Shown here piece by piece: positions 1 through 8,244 of a stretch of 64,000 nt of DNA (within the stretch, counting starts at the first letter, position 1; every line of letters begins with the position of its first letter). Position numbers and translations under genes: made by a program. The DNA is from JBFWRI01 sp050248995 (lineage in GTDB: Bacteria; Pseudomonadota; Alphaproteobacteria; JAIXQD01). The stretch lies in contig JBFWRI010000008.1 in assembly GCA_050248995.1 (NCBI GenBank), positions 1-64,000 of the forward strand, in the 5' to 3' direction. Below the pieces are notes generated by a model. The model saw only the letters and a program-made list of their open reading frames with translations, had not been told where the DNA came from and did not search any database.

Positions 1-1
1 G

Positions 2-580
2 GATGCACAACTGCGTGCCGCAGCCGCAGCGCTGGTGGAAAACCAGTTTTTTATGATTGTATGCGCCCTGCCGCCGCAGATGGTGGAACGGTTTGTACCG
101 GCTGCCGAGCGCGAAGCGCGCGCCGCTGAAATCGCCGAAGGCGAAGGTGTCGGCATCGCTTGCCCGAAAGTTGTTGAGACGGAGCAGGGGCAGCAGCTTA
201 CGGCGCCCGTCGTGTTCATGAACCAGGTGCACCGCGCAGCGTTCGTCAGTCGCATTGCCGAAGATGCGCTGGGCCTGCAGGTGTTCGTGGAAAACGCACC
301 GACCGGCGAAGTGTGCGAACTGCGTCTGCCGTTCCGCTTTAACATGGAAGAAAGCGGCGTTTTGACCACCCAGCGCGGCCCCGCGTATTATCTGGTGTAT
401 CAGGGAAGCCGTGAAAACGCTGACGGGTCTGTAACGCCGCCGTCAGTGCGACAAGTGGATGCCGCCAGCGCTCTGCCGGCTGGCTGCGCCACGCGCATGC
501 AGCCGATTGCAGACGAGGCGATTAACCGCACGCGCCTGATGCTGACCCAGCCAGCGCCCGATCAGCTGAACCCGGCCTAG
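2..580 (+). CDS. Exported-protein-array member, 5' end outside window
   Basis: The frame is open to the left edge of the window, so the start is missing; an internal GTG at 35 is only a possible start. I do not recognise the product. The visible part of about 192 residues has cysteines in the contexts IACP, GEVCEL and AGCATRM. A short segment (AYYLVYQG, then a leucine/alanine stretch before the last Cys) resembles the C-terminal half of the next genes, so it is probably the first visible member of the tandem array that runs to 4618. The signal peptide, if any, lies off the window. It is followed by 131 bp of non-coding, AT-richer DNA. Confidence 0.6.
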   Translation, partial: DAQLRAAAAALVENQFFMIVCALPPQMVERFVPAAEREARAAEIAEGEGVGIACPKVVETEQGQQLTAPVVFMNQVHRAAFVSRIAEDALGLQVFVENAPTGEVCELRLPFRFNMEESGVLTTQRGPAYYLVYQGSRENADGSVTPPSVRQVDAASALPAGCATRMQPIADEAINRTRLMLTQPAPDQLNPA

Positions 581-711
581 CCTGAATCCCTTTATTTAAA
601 GCTGTTTTGCGCTGCAGCGTAATAATATTACGCAACTTTTTGTTTTTGATTGCGAATGTTATGTGCTTTGCTTTCCGGCATTAGAAATATTGAACTTTTC
701 AGGAGCCTGTT

Positions 712-1287
712 ATGTCACGTTCTGTTGTTGCCGCTGCTGCTTCCTTCATTCTGGCCTGCGGGCCCGCTTTCGCCCAGACCGCACCTACGCCATCGGGCCG
801 TGATCTTTCACCCAGCAGCGTTGGCAGCTTGCCGTGCCCGACGACGCCGACACTTCATTACGGCCCTACGCCGTCGGGTGAAGGCTTTTATGCTTTCTGT
901 CCCAGTATCGGCGCGTTCGGCCTGGCAGAAAACCCGCTGCTTATTGCGGTCGGCCCGGGCGTTCTGGATGCCGCCAACATGAACCTGCAGATGATTGTTG
1001 GCGCTGATGGCGTGTTCTGCCGCGCGACGATAGAAATCGCACAGCCAGCCAACCCCGGTGACGAACTGATCGTATCGCCAACCATCTATGATGTGCTGGA
1101 TCCTGCCGCAGGCAACACGAATGGCCCGGTGTATACGTCAGCGGCCGAGCTGCCCGCAAGCGCAAGCGGCTGCGCGGGCGATGTCGAGCGCCTGTCACAA
1201 CTGGTGTTGGAAAATTTCGCCCAGCAGACAGGATACCGTGTGCCGACGGCACGCCTGCTGAGTTTGACGCCCGGAGACCCTGCCTAG
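712..1287 (+). CDS. Exported four-cysteine protein of unknown function
   Basis: 191 residues. An AGGAG ribosome-binding site ends about 8 bases before the ATG, which decides the start. The N-terminus is a classical signal peptide with likely cleavage after AFA at about residue 21, so the mature protein is periplasmic or secreted. It has cysteines in the contexts SLPCP, AFCPS, VFCRA and SGCAG, spaced like those in the neighbouring genes. The pair VFCRATI and YTSAAELPAS before the last Cys aligns by eye with the C-terminal halves of the genes at 1317, 2115 and 2797. No catalytic motif is visible. The function is unknown; paralogy to the neighbours is my inference from the cysteine spacing. Confidence 0.75.
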   Translation: MSRSVVAAAASFILACGPAFAQTAPTPSGRDLSPSSVGSLPCPTTPTLHYGPTPSGEGFYAFCPSIGAFGLAENPLLIAVGPGVLDAANMNLQMIVGADGVFCRATIEIAQPANPGDELIVSPTIYDVLDPAAGNTNGPVYTSAAELPASASGCAGDVERLSQLVLENFAQQTGYRVPTARLLSLTPGDPA

Positions 1288-1316
1288 TTCTTGATTTTTT
1301 GTATTGAGTAAATTGT

Positions 1317-2105
1317 ATGGCGAAGCGTTCATCATTGTTATGGAATTGTGCCGGTGCGGCGGTGCTGATTAGTGCTGCGACACTGACCAGTGCAACTGAT
1401 TATGCAAGGCGTGTACGGCATGCTGATGCCGAGCTAATGGCCTCAGTAACCTATATGTGTGCTGGCGCGCCCGATTATATCCTAACATCTGACAGTATCG
1501 TTTTTGATGACACCGCCGATTTGACGATCACCCTGCGCGGCCGCGACGACGGTACAAGCGCGGTCGAGATTGGGGGCGGTGAAAGTGTTTCAACAGTGCT
1601 GCCGCTGGTCCTGCGCGAAGCATCCTGCTTCGCGCCGCAGCCGGATTATATTACCAACATGCCGGTCGAACGCCTTCCCGAAATTGTGCCGACAGCGCCG
1701 GAAGATGTGCGGCTAAGCGAGGCATCGGCGCAGATGTACATTGAAGAATCGCCGCAGACGACGGTTATTCCCGTTCATCTGAACGGCATGGTTGTCGTGG
1801 CTCACATCGAAGGCCGCCGCCCGGTGGCTTACACGACGGTGGTGAACACTGAAAATGAAATCTGCATGGCACGATATGCACTAAATGGCGCAGAGCCCGT
1901 TCCTGCCAGCTATCAGGTCTGGCATAGCGACGAGGAACAGGGTCGTCGTTTTACAAATATGGAAGACCTGGAAGCCGTTTCACCATTTTGTGCAGCGAGT
2001 TTGCGTCGCGCCGAAACCGCCTTCCAGCAACCTGTTTATTACGACCGTGTTTCACAGGCAAGCACGCTTGCGACCCGCCGGGATCGCAGCGTGATCGATA
2101 TGTAG
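1317..2105 (+). CDS. Exported four-cysteine protein of unknown function
   Basis: 262 residues with an N-terminal hydrophobic segment (residues about 9-27) that could be a signal peptide or anchor. There are cysteines at YMCAG, ASCFA, EICMAR and PFCAAS. The C-terminal 110 residues match the product at 2797 well: VVAHIEGRR versus VAAHIDDRR, YQVW versus YAVW, CAASLRRAE versus CAATLRGAE, and a terminal ATRRDRSVIDM versus ATRKDQRSYDI. The two are clear paralogues. No strong ribosome-binding site precedes the ATG. The next gene starts 9 bp after the stop, so the genes from here to 3847 look co-transcribed. The function is unknown. Confidence 0.8.
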   Translation: MAKRSSLLWNCAGAAVLISAATLTSATDYARRVRHADAELMASVTYMCAGAPDYILTSDSIVFDDTADLTITLRGRDDGTSAVEIGGGESVSTVLPLVLREASCFAPQPDYITNMPVERLPEIVPTAPEDVRLSEASAQMYIEESPQTTVIPVHLNGMVVVAHIEGRRPVAYTTVVNTENEICMARYALNGAEPVPASYQVWHSDEEQGRRFTNMEDLEAVSPFCAASLRRAETAFQQPVYYDRVSQASTLATRRDRSVIDM

Positions 2106-2114
2106 GGGGCAGGC

Positions 2115-2792
2115 ATGCGGAGACTGGCGATCAGTGCAGCGGCTTTACTGGGGGCGACGGGGTGCGCCACGGCGGGCCTTGATGGGCAGAACCGTAACCG
2201 TCAGGATATTTTTGAATATGCCGTCATGCACACGCGTTTCTGCACGTCGGATGTTTTCATGGAGCTGATGGCGGAGCCGCCGACAGAGGCCGGCGCTGAA
2301 CAGCAGGCCTTGCCGCAGGACGAGCGCGGCGGCAGCTGCGAATTTTATCGCAACTACGAATTTGGCACGCTGACCGGCCTTGATGACGATGGGCGCCTGC
2401 CGCCGCAGATGCCAGTGCCGGTGCCGCTGGATGCGCCGCTCAGCATAGTAGCACACACGGGCGACCGCGACGGCCTGCGCATCAACCGCTATACTGTTTT
2501 TGCCAGCACTGAAGCCGGCGTATGCGCGGTTGAATACAGGCTGCAGAATGATGACTCAATGCAGCCGGTTAAGGTCAGCGCATGGCGCGCTGCCGATCGC
2601 ACATGGCAAGAATACCCGGATATTGCGTCACTGCAGGGAAGCGATCTGCAGTGCACTGGCTTGATCGCACTGGCAGCGCCGATCATCGCTCATCCCACGT
2701 ACCGTGGTTTTGTGGAATTCTCTTCGCATATCAATGCAAACCCGTCTTTGGTGCAGGGCCGGGTTGAAATCAGCGCACCAAGAATGAGGTAA
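2115..2792 (+). CDS. Probable lipoprotein, four-cysteine array member
   Basis: 225 residues. The N-terminus MRRLAISAAALLGATGC looks like a short lipoprotein signal with the acylated Cys at residue 17; alanine rather than leucine at -3 makes this less certain. The other cysteines lie in RFCTS, GSCEF, GVCAVEY and LQCTG. The block IVAHTGDR, RYTVFAS, GVCAVEYRLQN, SAWRA matches the C-terminal domain of the 1317 and 2797 products, but the tail after the last Cys has diverged. A purine-rich GGGGG stretch precedes the ATG. It sits 9 bp after one paralogue and 4 bp before the next. The function is unknown. Confidence 0.75.
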   Translation: MRRLAISAAALLGATGCATAGLDGQNRNRQDIFEYAVMHTRFCTSDVFMELMAEPPTEAGAEQQALPQDERGGSCEFYRNYEFGTLTGLDDDGRLPPQMPVPVPLDAPLSIVAHTGDRDGLRINRYTVFASTEAGVCAVEYRLQNDDSMQPVKVSAWRAADRTWQEYPDIASLQGSDLQCTGLIALAAPIIAHPTYRGFVEFSSHINANPSLVQGRVEISAPRMR

Positions 2793-2796
2793 TGTC

Positions 2797-3456
2797 ATGA
2801 AGTACACTGTATCTGCCGCATTGGCCGCCGGGCTTGCCGCCATTGCCACGCCTGCCGATGCGCAGACGCGTGACCGTGTGGCAGCGGCGCTGAACGCTAC
2901 CACGTTGTGTGCCGGGCCGATAAACGCCAGAATGACGGCGCCGGTGCCAACAGCGCGTGCTGCACAAGGGGTTGTACAAGGCGCTGTGCCGGCACCAGCG
3001 GGCCCACCCGCCCATACATTGCGCCCGTTGGCCCAACGCGCGGCTTTCTGCCTGTCGCCGGCTTTTGACTCGCACGAAGGCCCGATGGGCAGCAACCCGT
3101 GGCAACAGTTCCTGAATATGCCGCTGAGTCGCGAAGGCGTGGCGGTTGCCGCGCACATCGACGACCGCCGTGTGAATGGATACACCGTTTACGTCAATGC
3201 AGCGGATGCAGTTTGCGTCGGCAGCTACGCTGTGAATGGACACCAGCCGGTGGCGGCTTTCTATGCGGTCTGGCGCGCCGGTGCGACGTCACCGCAGCGC
3301 TATAGCACACTGGCCGAACTGCAGGCAGCCCTGCCCCGCTGTGCCGCCACGTTGCGCGGCGCCGAACAGGTGATCGGCACGCGTGATTACTATAACTCCG
3401 TCAGCTTTAGCGCGCTGATGGCCACCCGCAAGGACCAGCGCAGCTATGACATTTAA
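2797..3456 (+). CDS. Exported four-cysteine protein of unknown function
   Basis: 219 residues. It has a clear signal peptide with likely cleavage after PADA at about residue 22. Cysteines occur in TLCAG, AFCLS, AVCVG and RCAATLR. The segment from VAAHIDDRR to the end is closely related to the product at 1317, including the terminal LMATRKDQRSYDI. A GAGG ribosome-binding site precedes the ATG, which lies 4 bp after the previous stop; the following gene overlaps the last 11 bp in another frame. That packing supports an operon. No enzyme motif was found. Four cysteines in an exported protein suggest two disulfides, but pairing is not shown. Confidence 0.8.
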   Translation: MKYTVSAALAAGLAAIATPADAQTRDRVAAALNATTLCAGPINARMTAPVPTARAAQGVVQGAVPAPAGPPAHTLRPLAQRAAFCLSPAFDSHEGPMGSNPWQQFLNMPLSREGVAVAAHIDDRRVNGYTVYVNAADAVCVGSYAVNGHQPVAAFYAVWRAGATSPQRYSTLAELQAALPRCAATLRGAEQVIGTRDYYNSVSFSALMATRKDQRSYDI

Positions 3457-3847
3457 GTTCATCACGCCGCTGGTTGTTGCCGCCAGCATCGGCGGGCAGG
3501 CCTTGCCCGCTGCCGCGCGCGATTACACATCGTATACGCAGACAGCTGCCGCGCAGCCTTATGCGCGTTTCGCCAACGCGCCGCTGTGCATGGATGCCGA
3601 TTACCAGTTTGATGATGGGCCGCAGATGTTCGTTGGCATCAGCGGGTCCATTCCCTTCGGCGTGCAGCAGGAGCGCCCGCGCCAACCACGCCTTAGCCTG
3701 CGCATCTCCAGCAGCCGTGGCGAAACATGCGATACGGGCTGGAATACTTTATATGATTACAGCCTGACGCCACGCACGGTACCCGTGCAGCGCCCGACAC
3801 CGCGCCAAGGTTTGTATCTGGGCGGTTACGGGTTACGAAACGAATAA
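3446..3847 (+). CDS. Small exported protein, short array member
   Basis: 133 residues, starting inside the last 11 bp of the preceding gene. The N-terminus is a signal peptide with cleavage near PAAA at about residue 24. Only two cysteines are present (APLCMD and ETCDTG), so it may be a shortened relative of the four-cysteine proteins or an unrelated passenger. It ends in a Pro/Gln/Gly-rich stretch. Overlap with 2797..3456 implies translational coupling. I do not recognise the family. It is followed by 171 bp of non-coding DNA before the next gene, in which I see no clear terminator. Confidence 0.65.
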   Translation: MTFKFITPLVVAASIGGQALPAAARDYTSYTQTAAAQPYARFANAPLCMDADYQFDDGPQMFVGISGSIPFGVQQERPRQPRLSLRISSSRGETCDTGWNTLYDYSLTPRTVPVQRPTPRQGLYLGGYGLRNE

Positions 3848-4018
3848 GTTTCTTGCTGCGCCGTACCGCCTGCGACTTGTCCACAACGTTCTTGTGATGT
3901 GTGCGCTGCAAAAAAGCAAAGCAATAAAACAACAGCCGTAATGCCTTGCTACCGCGCCAGCACCGGGTCAGACTATTTTCCTATGCCCACGAAAGCGTGA
4001 ACGCCTGCAGGAGGAATT

Positions 4019-4618
4019 ATGCGCAAGCTTACTGCCACCGCCGCGGCCCTGATGGGGGCCATCACCGTTGCCTGTTCGCCTGCGCCGCCGCCGGCTCCGC
4101 GCCTGTCGCCCGCTGCAGGGTATGCAAATGACGCATCCTACCTTGCGTGCCTTACATTCAACCCGGAAGCCCGCATCCGCGATGCGCAGGGCAGCCTGTT
4201 GGTGGCAGAGCAGCGCCAGAGTGCGTGCCAGGTCTTCGTGCAGCATAACGCCACGGGCGAAATTGATGTGCGCAGCGGCATGGTGCCGATGCCGCTGTAT
4301 CGCCCGGGTATTATACCGCATTATAATGCACAGCAGGCTCCGGTTATATCCCTGATGAGTAATGTCCCGGACAGGACATGTGAAGCGCGCTATACGCTGG
4401 ACTCTAATCTGGCAGTTACGGATGTCGATTATATTGCCAACACCAATACCAGCCGTCGCGTTTGGGATGATTTCGAGTCGTTCGCGCGCGACAATGCCGA
4501 GTGCGGGCTGAGTATGCATAACTTCGAGCGCGAACTGCGCACGAATATCGAAACGCGGCGTAACGTGATGGCGCCGTTGAACCAGTTGGCGCAGGATCTG
4601 GGTAGCCGCCCAGCGTGA
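4019..4618 (+). CDS. Lipoprotein, four-cysteine array member
   Basis: 199 residues. The start is fixed by a strong AGGAGG site before the ATG. The N-terminus MRKLTATAAALMGAITVAC ends in a lipobox-like TVAC, followed by SPAPPPAP, so it is probably a lipoprotein anchored at Cys19. The other cysteines lie in YLACLT, SACQVF, RTCEARY and AECGLS, with spacing like the upstream genes; RTCEARYTLDS corresponds to the AVCVGSYAVNG block of the 2797 product. It is the last member of the array and is followed by about 150 bp leading to the beta-oxidation operon. The function is unknown. Confidence 0.75.
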   Translation: MRKLTATAAALMGAITVACSPAPPPAPRLSPAAGYANDASYLACLTFNPEARIRDAQGSLLVAEQRQSACQVFVQHNATGEIDVRSGMVPMPLYRPGIIPHYNAQQAPVISLMSNVPDRTCEARYTLDSNLAVTDVDYIANTNTSRRVWDDFESFARDNAECGLSMHNFERELRTNIETRRNVMAPLNQLAQDLGSRPA

Positions 4619-4771
4619 AGACGTCGCAGCGTATTCGGTTCTATACCAAAACGATATAGGCCATATCTGCCATTTTCCAAGTGCGACCGCATAGTAACAA
4701 CTTGTTCAGCGTCTGCGGCGTAAACTCGCCATCGGGGACTTATATACAAAGAAGAATCCGAGGGTTTGATC

Positions 4772-5914
4772 ATGACGAATATCGTAATTGCCGCCTATTA
4801 CCGCACGCCGTTTCAGCCGGCAACCAAGGGCACACTGGCCAAGGTACGGCCCGATGAGATGGCGGCGCAGCTGGCGCGCGGGTTGATTGCAAAAACCAAA
4901 ATCGATGCGGGTACGCTGGAAGACCTGATGATGGGTTGTGCCTTTCCGGAAGGCGAGCAGGGCTTCAACGTGGCGCGTCTTGTTGAACAGCTGGCCGATA
5001 TACCAATCAGCGTGCCGGGTGTGACGATCAACCGCTTCTGCGGTTCGTCGATGACGGGCATCCACATGGCAGCCGGCCAGATAGCAGCCGGCGCAGGCGA
5101 TGCCTTTCTATGCATGGGCGTTGAAAGCATGAGCCGCATCCCGATGGGTGGCTTCAATCCGATGCCGCATCCCGAACTGGCTGCAAAAAACGAAGGCGCA
5201 TATATGGCGATGGGCATCACCGCCGAGAACGTGGCCAAGAAATTCCAGATTAGCCGCGATGCGCAGGATGAATTCGCGATGAACAGCCACACGAAGGCAG
5301 CCGCCGCGCGCGACGCAGGACGCCTGCAGAACGAAATCATGCCTGTATCCGACCCGAAAAGCGGCGCCGTGATCATGGATGACGGCTGTATCCGCGCTGA
5401 AACCAACCTGGCCAAGCTGGCGGAACTGAAGCCGAGTTTTCTGGAAGGCGGCGTTGTAACAGCCGGTACATCAAGCCCGCTGACTGATGGTGCTTCCGCT
5501 GTTATCGTATGCACTGAAGAGTATGCGAAGAAGAATGGCCTGACGCCACTGGCGCGCATCAAGGCGTTTGCGGCGGCCGGCTGTGACCCGACCATCATGG
5601 GCATGGGGCCTGTTCCGGCCGTCAAGAAAGCGCTGGAGCGCGCGAAGCTGAAGATCAGCGATATCGACATCTTCGAACTGAATGAAGCTTTCGCTGCGCA
5701 GGCTTTGGCGGTCATCCGCGAACTGGGAATGGACATCAACAAGGTGAACCTGGATGGCGGCGCGATCGCGATTGGCCACCCGTTGGGCGCATCGGGTGCG
5801 CGCATCACCGGTAAGGCCGCGGCGCTGCTAAGCCGCGAGCGCAAGAAATACGCTGTCGCCAGCATGTGCATTGGCGGCGGTCAGGGTGTAGCGACGGTAC
5901 TGGAAGCGATCTAA
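4772..5914 (+). CDS. fadA: Acetyl-CoA acyltransferase (3-ketoacyl-CoA thiolase)
   Basis: 380 residues, the usual length for thiolase. It catalyses the last step of beta-oxidation, cleaving 3-ketoacyl-CoA with CoA to acetyl-CoA. The nucleophile Cys is in NRFCGSSMTG (about residue 90), the conserved His in GGAIAIGHPLGASGAR, and the second Cys in CIGGGQG near the C-terminus. The ATG at 4772 is preferred over the TTG two codons upstream because a CGAGGG site ends 7 bases before it. The next gene's ATG directly follows this stop codon, so the pair is translated together as in other fatty-acid oxidation operons. FadA- versus PhaA-type substrate range cannot be settled, but the context favours beta-oxidation. 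Confidence 0.92.
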   Translation: MTNIVIAAYYRTPFQPATKGTLAKVRPDEMAAQLARGLIAKTKIDAGTLEDLMMGCAFPEGEQGFNVARLVEQLADIPISVPGVTINRFCGSSMTGIHMAAGQIAAGAGDAFLCMGVESMSRIPMGGFNPMPHPELAAKNEGAYMAMGITAENVAKKFQISRDAQDEFAMNSHTKAAAARDAGRLQNEIMPVSDPKSGAVIMDDGCIRAETNLAKLAELKPSFLEGGVVTAGTSSPLTDGASAVIVCTEEYAKKNGLTPLARIKAFAAAGCDPTIMGMGPVPAVKKALERAKLKISDIDIFELNEAFAAQALAVIRELGMDINKVNLDGGAIAIGHPLGASGARITGKAAALLSRERKKYAVASMCIGGGQGVATVLEAI

Positions 5915-8242
5915 ATGGCTTTAGAAATCAAAAAAATAGCGGTCATCGGCGCCGGTGTGATGGGCGCACAGATTGCAGCACAATGCGCTAACGCCGGTGT
6001 GCCGGTTGTTCTGCTGGATATCGTGCCGAAAGAAGGTGAGCGTACGGCGTTGGCCAAGGGTGCGATTGATAAGCTGCTAACGATGGACCCGGCGCCGCTG
6101 ATGCATAAGAAGAATGCGTCGCTGATTACACCCGGCAATCTGGAAGACGACATCCAGCAGCTGGCCGAATGCGACTGGATCATCGAAGCGATTATCGAGC
6201 GGCTGGACCTGAAGCAGCAGCTGTATAAGAAAGTGGATATGGTGCGCAAAGCCGGCTCGGTGGTGTCATCGAACACATCAACCATCCCGCTGCGCGAACT
6301 GGTCAAGGGCCAAAGCGACGAATTCCAGCGCGACTTCATGGTTACGCACTTCTTCAACCCGCCGCGTTACATGCGCCTGCTGGAGCTGGTGCCGGGCGCA
6401 AAGACCGAGCGCGGCAAGCTGGAGATTATTCGCCAGTTCTGCGACGTTCGCCTGGGTAAGGGCGTAGTTGTCGCCAAGGATACGCCGGGCTTCATCGCAA
6501 ACCGCATCGGCATTTACTGGATCCAGACCGCCATCAACGCCGCGATTGATATGGGCCTGACGGTCGAAGAAACCGATGCGGCGCTGGGCAAGCCGATGGG
6601 CACACCCATGGGCGTGTTCAAGTTGGCCGACCTTGTGGGCCTTGACCTGATGCCGCACATCAACAAGTCGATGTTGGACCTGTTGCCGGAAAAAGATGCC
6701 TACCGCGGAGCCGTGCGTGATTTGCCGTTGATGACGAAGATGATTGCCGATGGTTATACCGGCCGCAAGGGTAAGGGTGGCTTCTATCGTCTGCTGCGCG
6801 AAGGTGAGCGTAAAGAAAAGCAGGTGATCGACCTGAAGACCGGCGAATATCGTGCCGAAGAAAAATCGCGCCTCGCATCACTGGATGCGCGGGGTCTGCA
6901 GAACGTTTTTAAGATAAAAGACAAAGGCAGCGCCATCCTCGAACATGTGCTGGTGGAAGTAATTGATTATGCCGCCTCATTGCTGGGCACGATCGCCGAC
7001 ACAGCGGATGATATCGACCGCGCGATGCGCATGGGATTCAACTGGAAGAAGGGCCCGTTCGAGCTGCTGGATGATGTGGGCGCCGACTGGCTGGCGGCAA
7101 AGCTGACCGAGAAAAAGCGCCCAGTTCCGGCGATTGTGGAAGCGGCGAAAGGCAAAACGATTTATCGGCTTGAGGGCGGCCGCATGGAAATGCTGGGCGC
7201 TGATGGCAAATATGTGCCGCTGTCGCGCGGCGAAGGCGTTCTGCTGCTGAACGACATCAAGAAAACGCAGAAGCCGCTGTTGAAAAACGGCAGTGCCGCC
7301 GTGTGGGATATCGGCGACGGCGTTTTGTGTTTTGAATTCACCGGCAAGATGAATACTATCGACCCGTTCGTGTTCCAGCTGATGGGCGAGACGATCCAGA
7401 AAATCAGCGGCGAAAACAGCCTGCACCGTGCGCTGGTGATTTACAGCGAAGCCGACCAGTTCTCGGCCGGCGCCAACCTTGGTTTGGCACTGTTCGCACT
7501 GAACGTCGGCCTGTATGACCAGATTGCCGAGCTGGTGGCGCAGGGCCAGCAGATATACAAGGCGCTGAAGTATGCGCCGTTCCCCGTTGTCGGCGCGCCG
7601 GGCGGCCTTGCACTTGGCGGCGGCTGCGAAATCCTGCTGCACTGTGATGCAGTTGTGGCGCATGCTGAACTGTATACCGGCCTTGTGGAATGCGGCGTCG
7701 GTATCGTGCCGGGCTGGGGCGGCTGCAAGGAACTGCTGAACCGCATGGCGCAGCGCAAGGGCGCGAAAGGCCCGATGCCGGCTGTTGTCGGTGCATTCGA
7801 GCAGATCAGCACGGCCAAATTCTCGAAATCGGCGATGGAAGCGCGCGACCTTCTGTACCTGCGCGAGTCAGACACGATCACCATGAATCGCGACCGCTTA
7901 CTGTTTGATGCCAAGCAGCGCGCGCTGGAACTGGCGAACGGTTACAAGCCGCCGGAGCCGATGGCACCGTTACCGCTGCCCGGGCCGACCGGTAAAACGG
8001 CGGCGCTGATGGCGCTGGAAGGCTTCCGCCTTGCTGGCAAGGCGACCGCGCATGACGTGACGGTGTCGACAGGCCTGGCTGAAGTGCTGAGCGGCGGGCC
8101 CAAGGCCGACATGCTGACGCCAACCACCGAAGACCAGATACTGGCGCTGGAGCGCGACGTCTTTATGAAGCTGATCAAGACCAAGGAAACGCTGGCCCGC
8201 ATCGAGCACATGCTGGAAACTGGCAAACCGCTGAGGAATTAA
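5915..8242 (+). CDS. fadB: Bifunctional 3-hydroxyacyl-CoA dehydrogenase / enoyl-CoA hydratase
   Basis: 775 residues. The N-terminal part is the NAD-binding dehydrogenase (Rossmann motif VIGAGVMGAQIA at residues 9-20, and HFFNPPRYMRLLELV further on), followed by the helical dehydrogenase C-domain. The C-terminal part (from about residue 460) is a crotonase fold: FSAGANLGLA forms the oxyanion loop, and GGCEILLHCD and YTGLVECGVGIVPGWGG carry the catalytic region. Dehydrogenase-then-hydratase is the reverse of E. coli FadB but common in alphaproteobacterial homologues. It carries out the hydration and oxidation steps of beta-oxidation. It begins immediately after the thiolase stop and ends 2 bp before the acyl-CoA dehydrogenase gene. 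Confidence 0.92.
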   Translation: MALEIKKIAVIGAGVMGAQIAAQCANAGVPVVLLDIVPKEGERTALAKGAIDKLLTMDPAPLMHKKNASLITPGNLEDDIQQLAECDWIIEAIIERLDLKQQLYKKVDMVRKAGSVVSSNTSTIPLRELVKGQSDEFQRDFMVTHFFNPPRYMRLLELVPGAKTERGKLEIIRQFCDVRLGKGVVVAKDTPGFIANRIGIYWIQTAINAAIDMGLTVEETDAALGKPMGTPMGVFKLADLVGLDLMPHINKSMLDLLPEKDAYRGAVRDLPLMTKMIADGYTGRKGKGGFYRLLREGERKEKQVIDLKTGEYRAEEKSRLASLDARGLQNVFKIKDKGSAILEHVLVEVIDYAASLLGTIADTADDIDRAMRMGFNWKKGPFELLDDVGADWLAAKLTEKKRPVPAIVEAAKGKTIYRLEGGRMEMLGADGKYVPLSRGEGVLLLNDIKKTQKPLLKNGSAAVWDIGDGVLCFEFTGKMNTIDPFVFQLMGETIQKISGENSLHRALVIYSEADQFSAGANLGLALFALNVGLYDQIAELVAQGQQIYKALKYAPFPVVGAPGGLALGGGCEILLHCDAVVAHAELYTGLVECGVGIVPGWGGCKELLNRMAQRKGAKGPMPAVVGAFEQISTAKFSKSAMEARDLLYLRESDTITMNRDRLLFDAKQRALELANGYKPPEPMAPLPLPGPTGKTAALMALEGFRLAGKATAHDVTVSTGLAEVLSGGPKADMLTPTTEDQILALERDVFMKLIKTKETLARIEHMLETGKPLRN

Positions 8243-8244
8243 CG

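Noticed and set aside
4813..5871. 352-residue antisense open frame over fadA
   Set aside because: It mirrors a well-conserved thiolase in a GC-rich genome; composition (Ser/Ala/Arg/Met) is that of a shadow frame.
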